Origin: a virus
DNA length: 64,000 nt
Virus record (IMG/VR): IMGVR_UViG_3300022074_000027
Span: 1 to 64,000 of that record
Strand: one strand, 5' to 3'
Made by a program: the position numbers and the translations under genes. This document shows, one piece after another, positions 39,248 to 49,209 of this stretch (the first letter of the stretch is position 1; each line of letters begins with the position of its first letter). A model generated the notes under the pieces. The model had not been told where the DNA came from, did not search any database, and was given only the letters and a program-made list of their open reading frames with translations.

Positions 39248-40347
39248 TAGAATTTTAAAGTGGTAAAATCACACATCATTCGTGTAGGATAACCATCTTT
39301 TCCTTGTGTATCTCTTATGTTAATTTTGAATCGATAATACTTGGAAGACATTTCCATATCAATTCTTTTACCTCTTCCAGTTTTTCCACCATAATAAACT
39401 ACACAACTTCCAACTTTTGCAGACTGTGACATAGCTGCACTATCCATCTTTTTAGAAAATACTCTACTTCTCATTTTATGAATAACATGATATCCATGAC
39501 CTATACCACTTTCTAAAAGTGCTTTAATCATGATTGGATTAGGTCTTGTTGTAACCTTACCACTTTGTGTTTTTACATCATCATTAAATATTGAACAAAA
39601 TCTTTCATTATCAATACCAAATAAACTTAATAATTGTAATCCATCTCTATTTTGGATTTTACCTTCTTTAATTTCTTTAGGGGTTAGTTTTGTTCTGACA
39701 CCAACATTAAAAAATGTTGTAGTAGTTTCAAATTTTAAACTGAGAAATATTTTAGTACCATCATCTTTAATTAGAGTAATGTCTGTAACACTTTCTCCAA
39801 TATTAGTTCCAGTTCCTTTTGTATTTGAAACAGTAATATTACCACCAAACTCTAATGGTCTTTTAGTATTTTCACCACCAACAACATTAACAGTTAATGT
39901 TTTAGAAGAACTCAATTGATATGTTTTATCTAAATGAAGTATTGCCGATAATATTTCTTTATCTGATACAGCATCAACACCTTCTGCAAACCAAGCATTT
40001 AAATCATTTGCAAAAGCAGTTTCAAATGCGTTTCCTCTATTATTTGCACCACGATTTCCTTTTGAACCGTTACCATATTTTATTCTAATAGTTTTTAGAC
40101 CAGCACCTTGTTTTATTGAAGATATATCTTCAATTGCTTTAAATGTTCTGGAAACATTTATATCTTTTTGTTTTTTGAGGTCTATGTTAATTGGAGTTTC
40201 ATCACCCTTACCTTTCAAATAATTGAAAAGTGCAATAGTATCAGCAACACTTTCATGCGGCCAATCTGCAAGTTTTGATGATATTTCTTCTTCTGTTTTT
40301 GGAAAGAAACTATAAGCTTCTTGTAGATAATTACTAAATCCTAACAT
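39247..40347 (-). CDS. Conserved structural-block protein, possibly nuclease-fold
   Basis: 366 residues. RGNAFETAFANDLNAWF (Glu in a helix) and later SVTDITLIKDDGTKIFLSLK could be a PD-(D/E)XK core (Asp, then S-L-K). The C-terminal domain has KVGSCVVYYGGKTGRG and YYRFKINIRDTQG. A TATAAATA late promoter lies 27 bp upstream, so it is first in a long late operon. Nuclease function is tentative, and a packaging or head role is equally possible. Confidence 0.55.
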   Translation of the reverse strand: MLGFSNYLQEAYSFFPKTEEEISSKLADWPHESVADTIALFNYLKGKGDETPINIDLKKQKDINVSRTFKAIEDISSIKQGAGLKTIRIKYGNGSKGNRGANNRGNAFETAFANDLNAWFAEGVDAVSDKEILSAILHLDKTYQLSSSKTLTVNVVGGENTKRPLEFGGNITVSNTKGTGTNIGESVTDITLIKDDGTKIFLSLKFETTTTFFNVGVRTKLTPKEIKEGKIQNRDGLQLLSLFGIDNERFCSIFNDDVKTQSGKVTTRPNPIMIKALLESGIGHGYHVIHKMRSRVFSKKMDSAAMSQSAKVGSCVVYYGGKTGRGKRIDMEMSSKYYRFKINIRDTQGKDGYPTRMMCDFTTLKF

Positions 40348-40372
40348 CCAAGTTCTCCATATACTAATATTA

Positions 40373-40594
40373 CTATTTATATGTTAGGAAATTTGGAAAA
40401 CCGTAATCACCGAATGGTTTGTTTTTGTTTAAGACATTAGAGTAATGTTCTGCATCTTCTTTGAATTTGCAAGAACGAATGATACGTTGAGAGGGAAGTT
40501 CAATAATTTCCCACTTCTTTGTATCTATGTTAATGTCATGATAATATTTTACTTTATAATTCTTCTTATACCTTGAGGTCAGAGAATTTTTCAT
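40373..40594 (-). CDS. Small hypothetical protein (73 aa)
   Basis: 73 residues from ATG 40594, overlapping the end of gp41 by 29 bp. Basic start (SLTSRYKKNYKVKYY) then alpha/beta (TKKWEIIELPSQRIIRSCKF). The stop lies against the late promoter of the structural block. Function unknown. Confidence 0.55.
   Translation of the reverse strand: MKNSLTSRYKKNYKVKYYHDINIDTKKWEIIELPSQRIIRSCKFKEDAEHYSNVLNKNKPFGDYGFPNFLTYK
40374..40381 (-). promoter_or_regulatory. T4-type late promoter of the structural block
   Basis: Exact TATAAATA, 27 bp upstream of the 366-aa gene. The block down to about 24.3 kb has no TTGAC-N17 promoters, consistent with a long late operon from here. Confidence 0.75.
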
Positions 40595-41969
40595 ACTTTT
40601 TGCCTTTTCCAGCAAATGGGGTATTATCGAATATAACTTCATCTGTTTCTTGTCCACTATCAGTTAAATCTTTTTGTGCTTCTTGTTCTACATCATACAG
40701 TTTCATCTTCGCTCTGTCAATACCTAATATAAATCTTTTATTCATAGTAGGGTCATTATAACGATTCTTTAACTGTTTAACACATATCTGATTTAAATCT
40801 TCAAGTTCCTCTGTAGATATAAGTGCAAACATAAGGTCAGCCGTAGCAGGCAAACCAAAACTTTCTGATGTATCTTCCAAACCAATGTCGCTTGACACAA
40901 ATCCACTCCTAGTTGTTTGTGTCGCTGAAACAATCGGTACATTAGATTCGACTGCGAGACCTCTAAGTTCCTCTGCAATCGCTTTAATATAGAAGTATGA
41001 ACCAACATTTGCATTTCCCCTAAATCGTGATGATGCACAAATATTCAAATAGTCGATAAAAATAATGTCTGGTCTAAAACTTCTCTTTAATGCAAGTTCT
41101 TTTAATAGTGACCTAAAGTTACCAACATGAGCAGATGCAGTTGGATATTCTTTAATAATTAATTTTCCATTTGTCTTTTTTTGTATTTTAGTTAGATAAT
41201 TTTCAAACATCTTCTTAGGTAATGTATGTAAATCATCTATAGTTATATTCATGAGATTAGCGTCTATTCTTTCTGCAATTCGTTCTTCAGCCATCTCAAG
41301 TGTAATGTATAAAACATTTTTTCCTTGCATCAATACTGATGATGCAACATGACACATAAACAAACTCTTTCCAACACCAGTTCCAGCGAGTGCAATGTTT
41401 AGAGTCTTTTGTGGTAAACCACCTTTCGTAATCTTATTGAAGTAATCAAGGTCAAACTTGATTTTATCTTCTTTCTTATGGTAAAAATCGTATCTATTTA
41501 GTCCGTCATCAACATAATCATGTCCCACAGTTAAATCAAATGATACTGCAAGTGCATCTGATAATATGGACGGTATAGCCTCTGGTGTTCTATCTTTATC
41601 TTTACCATCAATAATTTTAATTCCGTCAAGGACTGCATTATAAATTGCTTTGTCCTTACAGAACTTTTCAGTTTCATCATGCAACCAATCTAAATCAACA
41701 TCTGTTTTATCAAGAGTCGATATAACCTCAACTACTTTTTGGTATTCATCTTCAGTCAAATCTTTTCGACTATCAATACCAATAGTTAGTGTTTCTTTAG
41801 TTGGTAGAGCATTATACTTTTCTAAAAACTTTTCAATCTCTTCAAATATAATTCTTTCATCACGGTTTGAAAAGTATAAAGGTTTTATAAAAGGAATTAC
41901 TTTTCTACAGTAATCCTCATTGTGTATTAGGTTTGTGAGAGTTGTTCTCTCAATCGTCTGTGTTAACAT
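40566..41969 (-). CDS. 41: Replicative DNA helicase gp41
   Basis: 467 residues from ATG 41969. A DnaB-type hexameric 5'-3' helicase: N-terminal helical domain, then RecA fold with Walker A GTGVGKS (196-202), Walker B-like IIFIDYLNICA, and the arginine/sensor region VPIVSATQTTRSGF. Works with primase gp61 and loader gp59. Overlaps the small genes on both sides. Confidence 0.93.
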   Translation of the reverse strand: MLTQTIERTTLTNLIHNEDYCRKVIPFIKPLYFSNRDERIIFEEIEKFLEKYNALPTKETLTIGIDSRKDLTEDEYQKVVEVISTLDKTDVDLDWLHDETEKFCKDKAIYNAVLDGIKIIDGKDKDRTPEAIPSILSDALAVSFDLTVGHDYVDDGLNRYDFYHKKEDKIKFDLDYFNKITKGGLPQKTLNIALAGTGVGKSLFMCHVASSVLMQGKNVLYITLEMAEERIAERIDANLMNITIDDLHTLPKKMFENYLTKIQKKTNGKLIIKEYPTASAHVGNFRSLLKELALKRSFRPDIIFIDYLNICASSRFRGNANVGSYFYIKAIAEELRGLAVESNVPIVSATQTTRSGFVSSDIGLEDTSESFGLPATADLMFALISTEELEDLNQICVKQLKNRYNDPTMNKRFILGIDRAKMKLYDVEQEAQKDLTDSGQETDEVIFDNTPFAGKGKKYEKFSDLKV

Positions 41970-42261
41970 ATTGCAAATTTCCATCATTTAGTTGTTGGTC
42001 TAGTATATCATAAAGTACATCACCAATCAAGTTAAAAAACTCATCATCTACCATTTCTTTTGGTAATCCATTAGAATCTATAATGTCCCATTCGAAATGT
42101 AGGGGAAGTTTCCCATTCTCATCTTCTTTTTCTGCAAAACTCACCTTACCATATTTATAAACAACTCCTTGATATTTTCCTGCTTCTTTTGTCAAACCGA
42201 TAGCTTGCCATGTTTTATCTTTATTTTCTACAAAGGTATACTTATCACCAATATCAGACAT
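41950..42261 (-). CDS. Small acidic hypothetical protein (103 aa)
   Basis: 103 residues from ATG 42261. Beta-rich start (GDKYTFVENKDKTWQAIGLT) and acidic C-terminus (YDILDQQLNDGNLQYVNTDD). Overlaps the oxygenase stop and the gp41 start. Conserved-looking but no family recognised. Confidence 0.6.
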   Translation of the reverse strand: MSDIGDKYTFVENKDKTWQAIGLTKEAGKYQGVVYKYGKVSFAEKEDENGKLPLHFEWDIIDSNGLPKEMVDDEFFNLIGDVLYDILDQQLNDGNLQYVNTDD

Positions 42262-42817
42262 AATGTAAATAACTTCCAATCGTATATTTTGGTGTATTAC
42301 CAGTTACTTTTCTACCAGCATGAAGATATGTCCACATAGGTGGAAACATTAACATTCTACTTGTTTTGGGAACAACCCTTAACTGATAATGAGGAAATTC
42401 TGTACAACCACTTTCGTTTTCTGTTTCATTAAGGTAAAAGAAAAATGCAAGAAATCGTTTTGCACTTTCGTGATTACCAACATCAACATGGTCTGCAAAC
42501 TCATCTACATCATTAGGCATATACCTTTTCATACGAAACGCTTCAAATGCATATTGTTTAGGAAATTGTTTCCCATCAACATTACAATCTTTTACATAGA
42601 ATCCAATCGCTTCTTTGAAAACATAGTTTAACCAATCTTCAAATCGTTTCCAGTTATCATGATTATGTAGAGTTATTTGATTAAAACTTCTATGACCATC
42701 AAGTTTAATTTCTTCTTGTTGGTCTCTATTCTTTTCAAACTCTTCAATTAAATCTTTGCATACATTATTACCTAAAGGTAAATCGTATACTTTAATGTAA
42801 TTCGGAGATGTTTCCAT
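42254..42817 (-). CDS. 2-oxoglutarate/Fe(II) oxygenase (prolyl hydroxylase-like)
   Basis: 187 residues. A double-stranded beta helix with iron ligands His110, Asp112 (FADHVDVG) and His166 (TYLHAG), and a basic residue near Lys177 for 2-oxoglutarate. [16 protein letters not shown] and RMLMFPPMW are typical of viral P4H-like enzymes. The substrate could be a protein or nucleic acid. Such genes are frequent in marine T4-like phages. It overlaps the UvsX stop. Confidence 0.85.
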   Translation of the reverse strand: METSPNYIKVYDLPLGNNVCKDLIEEFEKNRDQQEEIKLDGHRSFNQITLHNHDNWKRFEDWLNYVFKEAIGFYVKDCNVDGKQFPKQYAFEAFRMKRYMPNDVDEFADHVDVGNHESAKRFLAFFFYLNETENESGCTEFPHYQLRVVPKTSRMLMFPPMWTYLHAGRKVTGNTPKYTIGSYLHYV

Positions 42818-43820
42818 ATTTAAATTCTTTCATTGCAGCTTCATCTAATTGTTTCATAACCTCTTCAGTAAAGTACTTCTCTGGGTCATTGTTAATAGTT
42901 TTACCATATTGTTTTGTACCGTCTGGTAATTCAATACGAGTAGATACTTGTTTAAATATACCATACTTTACTGCAAGTTCAATAAGTCCATAATACCTAT
43001 CAAGTCCTTTATCATAAGTTAATCGTACATCTACCATTTTATTTTCAATTGTCAATCTTGACTTTTGATTTTTACAATGTACAATATTACCAATCACTTC
43101 AGTACCATCTTTTTCTTTCTTCTTAGAAAGGTATACAATAGAAGATGCTGCATATTTAAGTCCAGAACCACCACCCATTTCTTTAGTAGGAAACATAGAA
43201 CCAACAACATCATAAGTGTGATTAGTAACAATCATAGGAATTTTTGCACGACCAAGTTTCAAAGTCAATACACGAAATGCAGCTTTAAGAACTTGAGCAC
43301 GAGTCATATCCCTCGTTTCTTTACCGTCAGCAGTATCCTCTACTTCTTTAGTGGTAGATAACATACCAAGTGAATCAAGACACAATAGAATAGGTTTTCT
43401 ATCTGCTTCATTTTGGTCAAGATACTTTTCCATTACTTTGAGTGATTGAGTTCTAAACTCTTGTACAGTTGTAACTGGAAAGATAACCATTCTATTTGGG
43501 TCAATACCTCTATCAATTACCATTTGTTTAGTAATCGCACTTTCTGATTCAAAGTAAATAACTCCAGCTGTTGGGTCACTATCTAAAAAGTTTTTGCAAA
43601 TACCTTGAAGAAAGAAAGTTTTGCCTGTCGCAGATTCACCAGCGAGTGCAGTAATCTTATTACTTGGTAAACCACCAAAAATAGAACCACTTAATAGTGC
43701 ATTAAAAATATATGAACCAGTATCAATATAGGAATCTACGTCCCCTGCTTCTACACCATCTGCAACCAGACCAGCATATTCATTACCAGCCTGTTTTGCA
43801 ATATCTTTTAAAAAGTCCAT
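42792..43820 (-). CDS. uvsX: UvsX recombinase (RecA-like)
   Basis: 342 residues. Walker A GESATGKT at 61-68, catalytic Glu in [10 protein letters not shown], Walker [14 protein letters not shown], and loop region with [16 protein letters not shown]. It forms presynaptic filaments with UvsY, also encoded, and drives recombination-dependent replication. Start overlaps the MazG stop (TAATG). Transcribed with MazG from the early promoter at 44246. Confidence 0.94.
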   Translation of the reverse strand: MDFLKDIAKQAGNEYAGLVADGVEAGDVDSYIDTGSYIFNALLSGSIFGGLPSNKITALAGESATGKTFFLQGICKNFLDSDPTAGVIYFESESAITKQMVIDRGIDPNRMVIFPVTTVQEFRTQSLKVMEKYLDQNEADRKPILLCLDSLGMLSTTKEVEDTADGKETRDMTRAQVLKAAFRVLTLKLGRAKIPMIVTNHTYDVVGSMFPTKEMGGGSGLKYAASSIVYLSKKKEKDGTEVIGNIVHCKNQKSRLTIENKMVDVRLTYDKGLDRYYGLIELAVKYGIFKQVSTRIELPDGTKQYGKTINNDPEKYFTEEVMKQLDEAAMKEFKYGNISELH

Positions 43821-44224
43821 TATATATCATCCTCATCTCTGTTATCAGAACGAAACTCATCAAATCCGCCTGGATATCTTTTTTCTAGTTTCGCAGTATT
43901 GATATCAATAAGTTCTTCAATATTAGTATCAAGTGCAAGACAGCCTTGTGCAATATACCACATTATATCACCTAGTTCACTTTTCAAATGTGTTACTGTG
44001 TCTTCATCCATTTCTTTACCTTGGAATATACACTTTTTAATAATTTCATTGAACTCTCCGACTTCACCAGAGAGTCCAATTCCAGATGTTAGTAACCTTG
44101 ATGGGTCAACACCTTGTTCTTCGACTATCTCAACGGCATCAATAAAGTCATCTAAGTTTTTAGTTTGGTCACTAGAAACTTCATCAACAAACTCTTGATA
44201 GTCTGAAAGTAAATTTGTATCCAT
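43820..44224 (-). CDS. mazG: MazG-like nucleotide pyrophosphohydrolase
   Basis: 134 residues. All-alpha NTP-PPase fold: [19 protein letters not shown] has the ExxE metal pair and [15 protein letters not shown] has the ExxD pair. It would hydrolyse dNTPs or (p)ppGpp-like substrates. Phage MazG proteins are proposed to tune nucleotide pools or the stringent response, and their true substrate is debated. First gene behind an early promoter. Confidence 0.87.
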   Translation of the reverse strand: MDTNLLSDYQEFVDEVSSDQTKNLDDFIDAVEIVEEQGVDPSRLLTSGIGLSGEVGEFNEIIKKCIFQGKEMDEDTVTHLKSELGDIMWYIAQGCLALDTNIEELIDINTAKLEKRYPGGFDEFRSDNRDEDDI

Positions 44225-44245
44225 AATAAATCTCCAATTTTGTTA

Positions 44246-44274
44246 ATCATATACTATATGTATATGAAAGTCAA
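44246..44274 (-). promoter_or_regulatory. Early promoter of mazG-uvsX
   Basis: TTGACT (44269-44274), 17-bp spacer, TATGAT (44246-44251). It lies in the short gap after the TET-like gene. Confidence 0.7.
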
Positions 44275-44277
44275 GTA

Positions 44278-45252
44278 TTACCCAAAAAAACTTTCTAAGT
44301 TATTTTCTTGTTCTTTTGCAACCTTACCAATAAGTCTTTCTGGTTTACCAGCTGAACCCAAAGTTGCTAAACGGTTATCACAATATGCAGTAGTGGTATA
44401 TCTTGTACCATTACCTTTAATATATGTTACACCATGAACCTCATTTGAGTCTGCAATAATTACTGAATTATCTGGAGCGTTGATTGCAATACCATATCTT
44501 GGAAAACAAAGATATGCACCCTCATAATCACCATCTCTAAAACAATTCATTGTTGTTAAACCAGCATCTAAATCACCACTATCAACATGAGCAGACATTG
44601 CTTTAGACTGACCAATATGATACCTATTTGCAGAAAATGTTGTAAACATACCAACTCTATGTTCTTCTCTTACAAAAGTTTCAATCCACTTCTTTTGTTT
44701 TGCATAAACCTCTGGTAATGCTTTTTCAAATGCTTTCTGATTCCATTTAGATATTTCACTAAAGTTTTCCCACTTCTCTGGATTTTCTTTACACCAACCA
44801 GCAGTACCAATCTTACCAGTAAATCTACCTCTTTTGTAACCAATCATAACAGAACTAATCTCATTACAGTATGCAATCTTTCCCCAATCTCCAGATTTAG
44901 TTTTCACATAATATGAGTTTGGAGTCCTTAGTTTATAATCAACACCCTCTTTCAAACCCTTTGCTTCCATTTCTTCTTTTACAACTGGGCCAGCACAGTT
45001 TGCTCTCATAACAGAAACGTCAGAAATACTTTTCAACATTTCTTTTACTGAATCATCTGGGTAAACATTAGTTACAACTGCAGCTAATGGTGCATTATCT
45101 CCATCAATAGTTTTAAATGGTTTATATACTCTTACATCTTCATCTGTAACTGTTAACAATTCATCATATGAATCATCACCTAAAAACTTACCATTCCATT
45201 GTGCATAAGTTTCTTTTTTACCTAAGTCCTTCTTAGCTATATACGTTTGCAT
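44278..45252 (-). CDS. TET/JBP-like 5-methylcytosine dioxygenase
   Basis: 324 residues. The C-terminal catalytic domain has SAHVDSGD with iron ligands His222 and Asp224, DSNEVHGV with third ligand His273, and Arg284 (GTRYTTT) for 2-oxoglutarate. CFRDGDYEGAYLCFPRYGIAI lies between them as in TET/JBP enzymes. Such phage enzymes oxidise 5-methylcytosine to 5-hydroxymethylcytosine in DNA. Its start overlaps the C5-methyltransferase gene by 20 bp, which gives the substrate and supports the call strongly. It is in the replication block and transcribed with DNA polymerase. Confidence 0.85.
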   Translation of the reverse strand: MQTYIAKKDLGKKETYAQWNGKFLGDDSYDELLTVTDEDVRVYKPFKTIDGDNAPLAAVVTNVYPDDSVKEMLKSISDVSVMRANCAGPVVKEEMEAKGLKEGVDYKLRTPNSYYVKTKSGDWGKIAYCNEISSVMIGYKRGRFTGKIGTAGWCKENPEKWENFSEISKWNQKAFEKALPEVYAKQKKWIETFVREEHRVGMFTTFSANRYHIGQSKAMSAHVDSGDLDAGLTTMNCFRDGDYEGAYLCFPRYGIAINAPDNSVIIADSNEVHGVTYIKGNGTRYTTTAYCDNRLATLGSAGKPERLIGKVAKEQENNLESFFG

Positions 45253-46447
45253 TTTTAGTCTCCTTATATGGTTTTAGTATATTATTATAAATGTTGTTTG
45301 ATAAGTAGTGCATACAAAGTGGTGCAACCATCAATCCTATTCGTGCAAGATTTTCATTTAGTTTACCAGTAAGTTTATAATCTTCTGGAAGTGTCATAAT
45401 CCTTGCAGCCTCAAGTGTAGTATAAACTCTATCTTCCTCTGGATGTAAATGAACACCAAGTGAAGTTTGTAAACCTTGTTCAGACAAAGTATGACTTGGT
45501 TGATTCCAAGGTACTCTTCTTGATTGATAGAAACTATTTTTTCTCTCTGGTAACACTTTACCTCTTTTCTTTCTATGTTCAATCCACTTGTCAAACCAAG
45601 GGGTCACTACATCATCTCCAACTGAAACGACTTTATCTGGATTCTTTGGTAATCGTTTCATCCACTTATATTTAGCGCTTTTCTCCATAGCCATTCTTAA
45701 ATCATATGCTTCAGACATATTTTGGTTTGTCTTTTGCAAATCATTAATTGCATCATGTATAGTATGAACATCTGTATCTGGCTCTGGATAAACAGTACTA
45801 TCTAAACACATAAACGGTAATCCTATATCATCCATAACATCATTACGAACTGATACAATAAACACTCTTTCTCTTTTTTGTGGAACACCATAGTATTGAC
45901 CTTTCATAACTCTAAACACAGTTGTGTATCCACACTTTTCAAAGTCATTTACCATTCTTTGTAAATGTTCTTTTGCATATGTCATTGTAAGACCTTTTAC
46001 ATTTTCACACACAACTACTTTAGGTTTTAATTCGTTTGTAATACGAATCTGTTCCCAAGTCAAATCTTCAATATTCTTTTGTTTAACACCATATGCAGTT
46101 TTCTCTTTACCCCAACCTGCTTGTTTAGTACCAGACATTGAAAATGGTGGACAAGGTGGAGAACCATCAAGTATGTCTAACTCTCCAACTTTAAGACCAG
46201 TAAGTTCCATAATCTGTTTACCAGTAACATTTCTTATATCACCACATATGTTTGGTGTTCCTGGCCAGTTCGCAAGATAATCTTGCATTGCAACTTTCTG
46301 AAACTCATTTACAAATAAACATTGTCCACCAGATAGTTTATAACCACTAGATGAACCACCACCACCAGAAAAAAAAGAAATATAAGTAAACAGTTTTCTA
46401 TCTGCTGACTTTTGTAAATCATCTAGTGTATAACGAAAATATCTCAC
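45233..46447 (-). CDS. DNA cytosine-C5 methyltransferase
   Basis: 404 residues, GTG start at 46447 overlapping the polymerase stop as GTGA. Motifs in order: FFSGGGGSSSG (motif I, 25-35), SPPCPPFS (motif IV, catalytic Cys99), CENV (motif VI, 147-150), QKRERV (motif VIII, 190-195), a target-recognition region, then LARIGLMVAP-like motif X. It transfers methyl from SAM to cytosine C5. No restriction enzyme is nearby, so this is a stand-alone phage enzyme paired with the TET-like dioxygenase. Confidence 0.93.
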   Translation of the reverse strand: MRYFRYTLDDLQKSADRKLFTYISFFSGGGGSSSGYKLSGGQCLFVNEFQKVAMQDYLANWPGTPNICGDIRNVTGKQIMELTGLKVGELDILDGSPPCPPFSMSGTKQAGWGKEKTAYGVKQKNIEDLTWEQIRITNELKPKVVVCENVKGLTMTYAKEHLQRMVNDFEKCGYTTVFRVMKGQYYGVPQKRERVFIVSVRNDVMDDIGLPFMCLDSTVYPEPDTDVHTIHDAINDLQKTNQNMSEAYDLRMAMEKSAKYKWMKRLPKNPDKVVSVGDDVVTPWFDKWIEHRKKRGKVLPERKNSFYQSRRVPWNQPSHTLSEQGLQTSLGVHLHPEEDRVYTTLEAARIMTLPEDYKLTGKLNENLARIGLMVAPLCMHYLSNNIYNNILKPYKETKNANVYS

Positions 46448-48939
46448 CCAAAAAAATCCTCTAAAGTTGTTTGTGTTCCAAATGACCTATCAATCTTCCA
46501 ATCAATGATATTGGTAATGAATGATAATGGTTCAATAAAACTTTTGATATACATTACATCATAGTCTATAAATCGGTGAATGTCAAGTTCATCTGGAAAT
46601 TTACCAATAAAAGATATAACATTAGAACCTAATGAATTAGGTTGTCGTAGTTCAAGGAATTTAATCTTATCACCTTCCATGATAGTTTGATATTTATTGG
46701 TTAGACCTTTTTCTTTTATCATGTGATTGAAAAGTAAACTTCCTTTTATGTGCATGGGTGTGCCTTTGACAAATATTGAGGAACTAGAACCAAACTTTTT
46801 AAGTCCATTACAAGAACGAGGGTATGCAATCTCTTCTGGCGAAAGTTTTGTAAATTCATCACGAAAAGAAATAAGGAAATCATTGAGTTGTTTTTCACCA
46901 CCTTCCATAATAATTTGTAATGCTTCCTTAATCTTTGCACGACATGGTGCAGGCGTACTTGATTTAACTGCTTCAATTCCCATTACCTTGAGTTGAGGTT
47001 CTTTGTATCGTACACCCTCAACATCCCATGCATTAAGAATGTATCTTTTCTTTGCAGTCCAAATACCTTTGTCTGCAATTACTTCTCTTTTCATTTGCAT
47101 CTTTTGGTCATATGCAGACATCATATTAGCAAGAGTCTGATAACTCTTGTCAATAAAAGGTTCAATCTTCTCTGTAGCAATAGTGTCCAAGAAGTTGACA
47201 ATCTTCTGTACATCTCTTCCTTCTTTAAACACACGATTAACCAATCTGTCAAAAGTAACGTATATCGAATCTGTATCACTTGCAATAACGTAATCTTCAT
47301 TTGTAGTTTCCAGTAATTTATTAAGATATTCATTTATCTTCTTTTCAATCCAACGAATAGACAGTTGACCAGCTGTAGTAATACCCTCTGCAATTGCAAG
47401 GTCATAGTAACGAAAGTATTGATTACCAATTGCACCATAAGCAGAGTTAAGTGAAATCTTTCGTGCCATCTGAATATTGTTATAACGACTAATGTACTTT
47501 AAGTATTTAGCATCTTTCGTATCTTCATAATCTTGTTTTGCCTTCAACATCTTTTTCTTATAAACAGTACGGTCATTATATATTTCTTGCATCATCTCTG
47601 GTAAGAAACCTTTTATATCTTTACGATACAATGCACCATTTGGTGTAATTGTAGTATTATCAGGCAGATTAAAATCAACACCTTTTAATATACTATCAAC
47701 TTTCAAACCTTTGATAAAATCACCAGACACAAGTGTTTCTGGTGAAAGATTATATTGCATAATCAAATGTGGATATAGTGAATTCAAATCAAAAGACATT
47801 ACCCACTTGTGCATACCAACTTGTGGTTCTTTAACATATGCACCCTCATACTTCTCTGCTTTTGAATGATATGATTTTTGTGGAATAACAATATTCTTTT
47901 TCTTTAAATAATTGTGTATCAGAACATCCCAATACTTAACTTGACCGAATACATCTTCATAATTAACTTTCGCTTCATATGCCATTGTAAGACAAAGTTC
48001 TAATAACTTCATCTTATCTTCAAGACGGTCAACAAGTTCAACGTCAACAATATTATATTCTAAGAAAGACTGATAATCTTTTGTATACCAATCTTTGAAA
48101 GTATCATATGGATTATCATTTTTCTTTTGACCAAGTTCAACAAATGCAATATGATTAAGTGCATAACTCTCTTGGTTTGTGTAAGTAAACTTGCGATAAA
48201 GTTGTAGGTAATCAAGATTTGCAACACCAGTAATATCATATACTTGTTGATTTCTACCATGTGAAAATACTGTTCTTGTACTAATTAAACCCCAAGGTGA
48301 AAACTCTTTTGCTCTATCTTCACCAAGAACTTTGGTAACACGATTGATAAGATATGGAATATCAAAGAATTCAGTATTCCAACCAGTAACAACGTCTGGA
48401 TAGTTTCTTGTCCAAAAGTTCATAAACTCTGCAAGGAGTTGATTCTCATTAGAACAGTTAATGTAAGTTATATCATCTCTATCATTTTTGAAATCACCAA
48501 GACCCCAGACAACTAACTTTTTAGTAGTTTGGTTTTTAATGGTAATTGATAACATCTCTTCATTTGCAAGTTGTGGGTCTGGAAACCCATTGTCAGCTCG
48601 TGTTTCAATATCAATTGTAACTGTTAGTATTTTATCACTATCCCAATCAACTGAATTAGGATATGATTCTGAAAGGTATGTGTATGCGAACCTATCTAAT
48701 CCAAAGACTAGATGGGGTTGTTGTTTGTATTGTTCTAAGAACTTCTTTGCATCTTTAATGGTATCATGCTTATAAGGCATTACATATTTACCATCAAGGG
48801 TTTTGAAGTCTGTTTCTTTCTGAACTGGAACGTATAAAGTGGGAGAGTACTTCACTTTACGATTTACTCTCTCACCGTTTTTGTATTCACGAACCAAAAT
48901 ATGATTGCCCCAAGGGGCTACGTTTGTATAAAAATTCAT
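46444..48939 (-). CDS. 43: DNA polymerase gp43 (family B)
   Basis: 831 residues, near T4 gp43 (898). Exonuclease motif I DIETRADNG (Asp110, Glu112); polymerase motif A SFDLNSLYPH (Asp384); motif B KISLNSAYG (494-502); motif C SDTDS (Asp555, Asp557). The C-terminus ends in a short clamp-binding-like peptide (TTLEDFFG), as expected for gp45 interaction. Own early promoter directly upstream; the next two genes overlap in the operon. Confidence 0.95.
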   Translation of the reverse strand: MNFYTNVAPWGNHILVREYKNGERVNRKVKYSPTLYVPVQKETDFKTLDGKYVMPYKHDTIKDAKKFLEQYKQQPHLVFGLDRFAYTYLSESYPNSVDWDSDKILTVTIDIETRADNGFPDPQLANEEMLSITIKNQTTKKLVVWGLGDFKNDRDDITYINCSNENQLLAEFMNFWTRNYPDVVTGWNTEFFDIPYLINRVTKVLGEDRAKEFSPWGLISTRTVFSHGRNQQVYDITGVANLDYLQLYRKFTYTNQESYALNHIAFVELGQKKNDNPYDTFKDWYTKDYQSFLEYNIVDVELVDRLEDKMKLLELCLTMAYEAKVNYEDVFGQVKYWDVLIHNYLKKKNIVIPQKSYHSKAEKYEGAYVKEPQVGMHKWVMSFDLNSLYPHLIMQYNLSPETLVSGDFIKGLKVDSILKGVDFNLPDNTTITPNGALYRKDIKGFLPEMMQEIYNDRTVYKKKMLKAKQDYEDTKDAKYLKYISRYNNIQMARKISLNSAYGAIGNQYFRYYDLAIAEGITTAGQLSIRWIEKKINEYLNKLLETTNEDYVIASDTDSIYVTFDRLVNRVFKEGRDVQKIVNFLDTIATEKIEPFIDKSYQTLANMMSAYDQKMQMKREVIADKGIWTAKKRYILNAWDVEGVRYKEPQLKVMGIEAVKSSTPAPCRAKIKEALQIIMEGGEKQLNDFLISFRDEFTKLSPEEIAYPRSCNGLKKFGSSSSIFVKGTPMHIKGSLLFNHMIKEKGLTNKYQTIMEGDKIKFLELRQPNSLGSNVISFIGKFPDELDIHRFIDYDVMYIKSFIEPLSFITNIIDWKIDRSFGTQTTLEDFFG

Positions 48940-48945
48940 AATATA

Positions 48946-48974
48946 GTTATACCACCTTAGTAGTAAAAAGTCAA
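48946..48974 (-). promoter_or_regulatory. Early promoter of DNA polymerase
   Basis: TTGACT (48969-48974), 17-bp spacer, TATAAC (48946-48951), about 7 bp before the polymerase ATG (48939), so the leader would be minimal. Confidence 0.7.
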
Positions 48975-48981
48975 GTCGTTA

Positions 48982-49206
48982 TTAACCACCAATTATATTT
49001 GGGTCAAATTTACTTCTGAGTGTTTCTAGTTTATCTTCGTAATCTGCTACCATACCAAGATTCTTGTCTAGTTCTTCCATCAAATCTCCGTGTTCACCAA
49101 TCGCCACTGGATTTGAAAGATACACTTCAACATTTGCACTATGGTATGCAATCTTACCTTTAAGATATTCTTCTAAAGCATTATACATAATTACTCTACT
49201 TGCCAT
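48982..49206 (-). CDS. Small conserved protein (74 aa)
   Basis: 74 residues, helical (MASRVIMYNALEEYLKGKIA, MEELDKNLGMVADYEDKL). Similar proteins lie beside regA and gp43 in cyanophages, possibly structural. Function unknown. Confidence 0.65.
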   Translation of the reverse strand: MASRVIMYNALEEYLKGKIAYHSANVEVYLSNPVAIGEHGDLMEELDKNLGMVADYEDKLETLRSKFDPNIIGG

Positions 49207-49209
49207 TCG

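Noticed and set aside
44278-45252. Reading the 324-aa dioxygenase as a prolyl hydroxylase
   Set aside because: The H-x-D, H, R spacing and its overlap with a C5 methyltransferase fit TET/JBP better. The true P4H-like enzyme is the separate 187-aa gene at 42254-42817.
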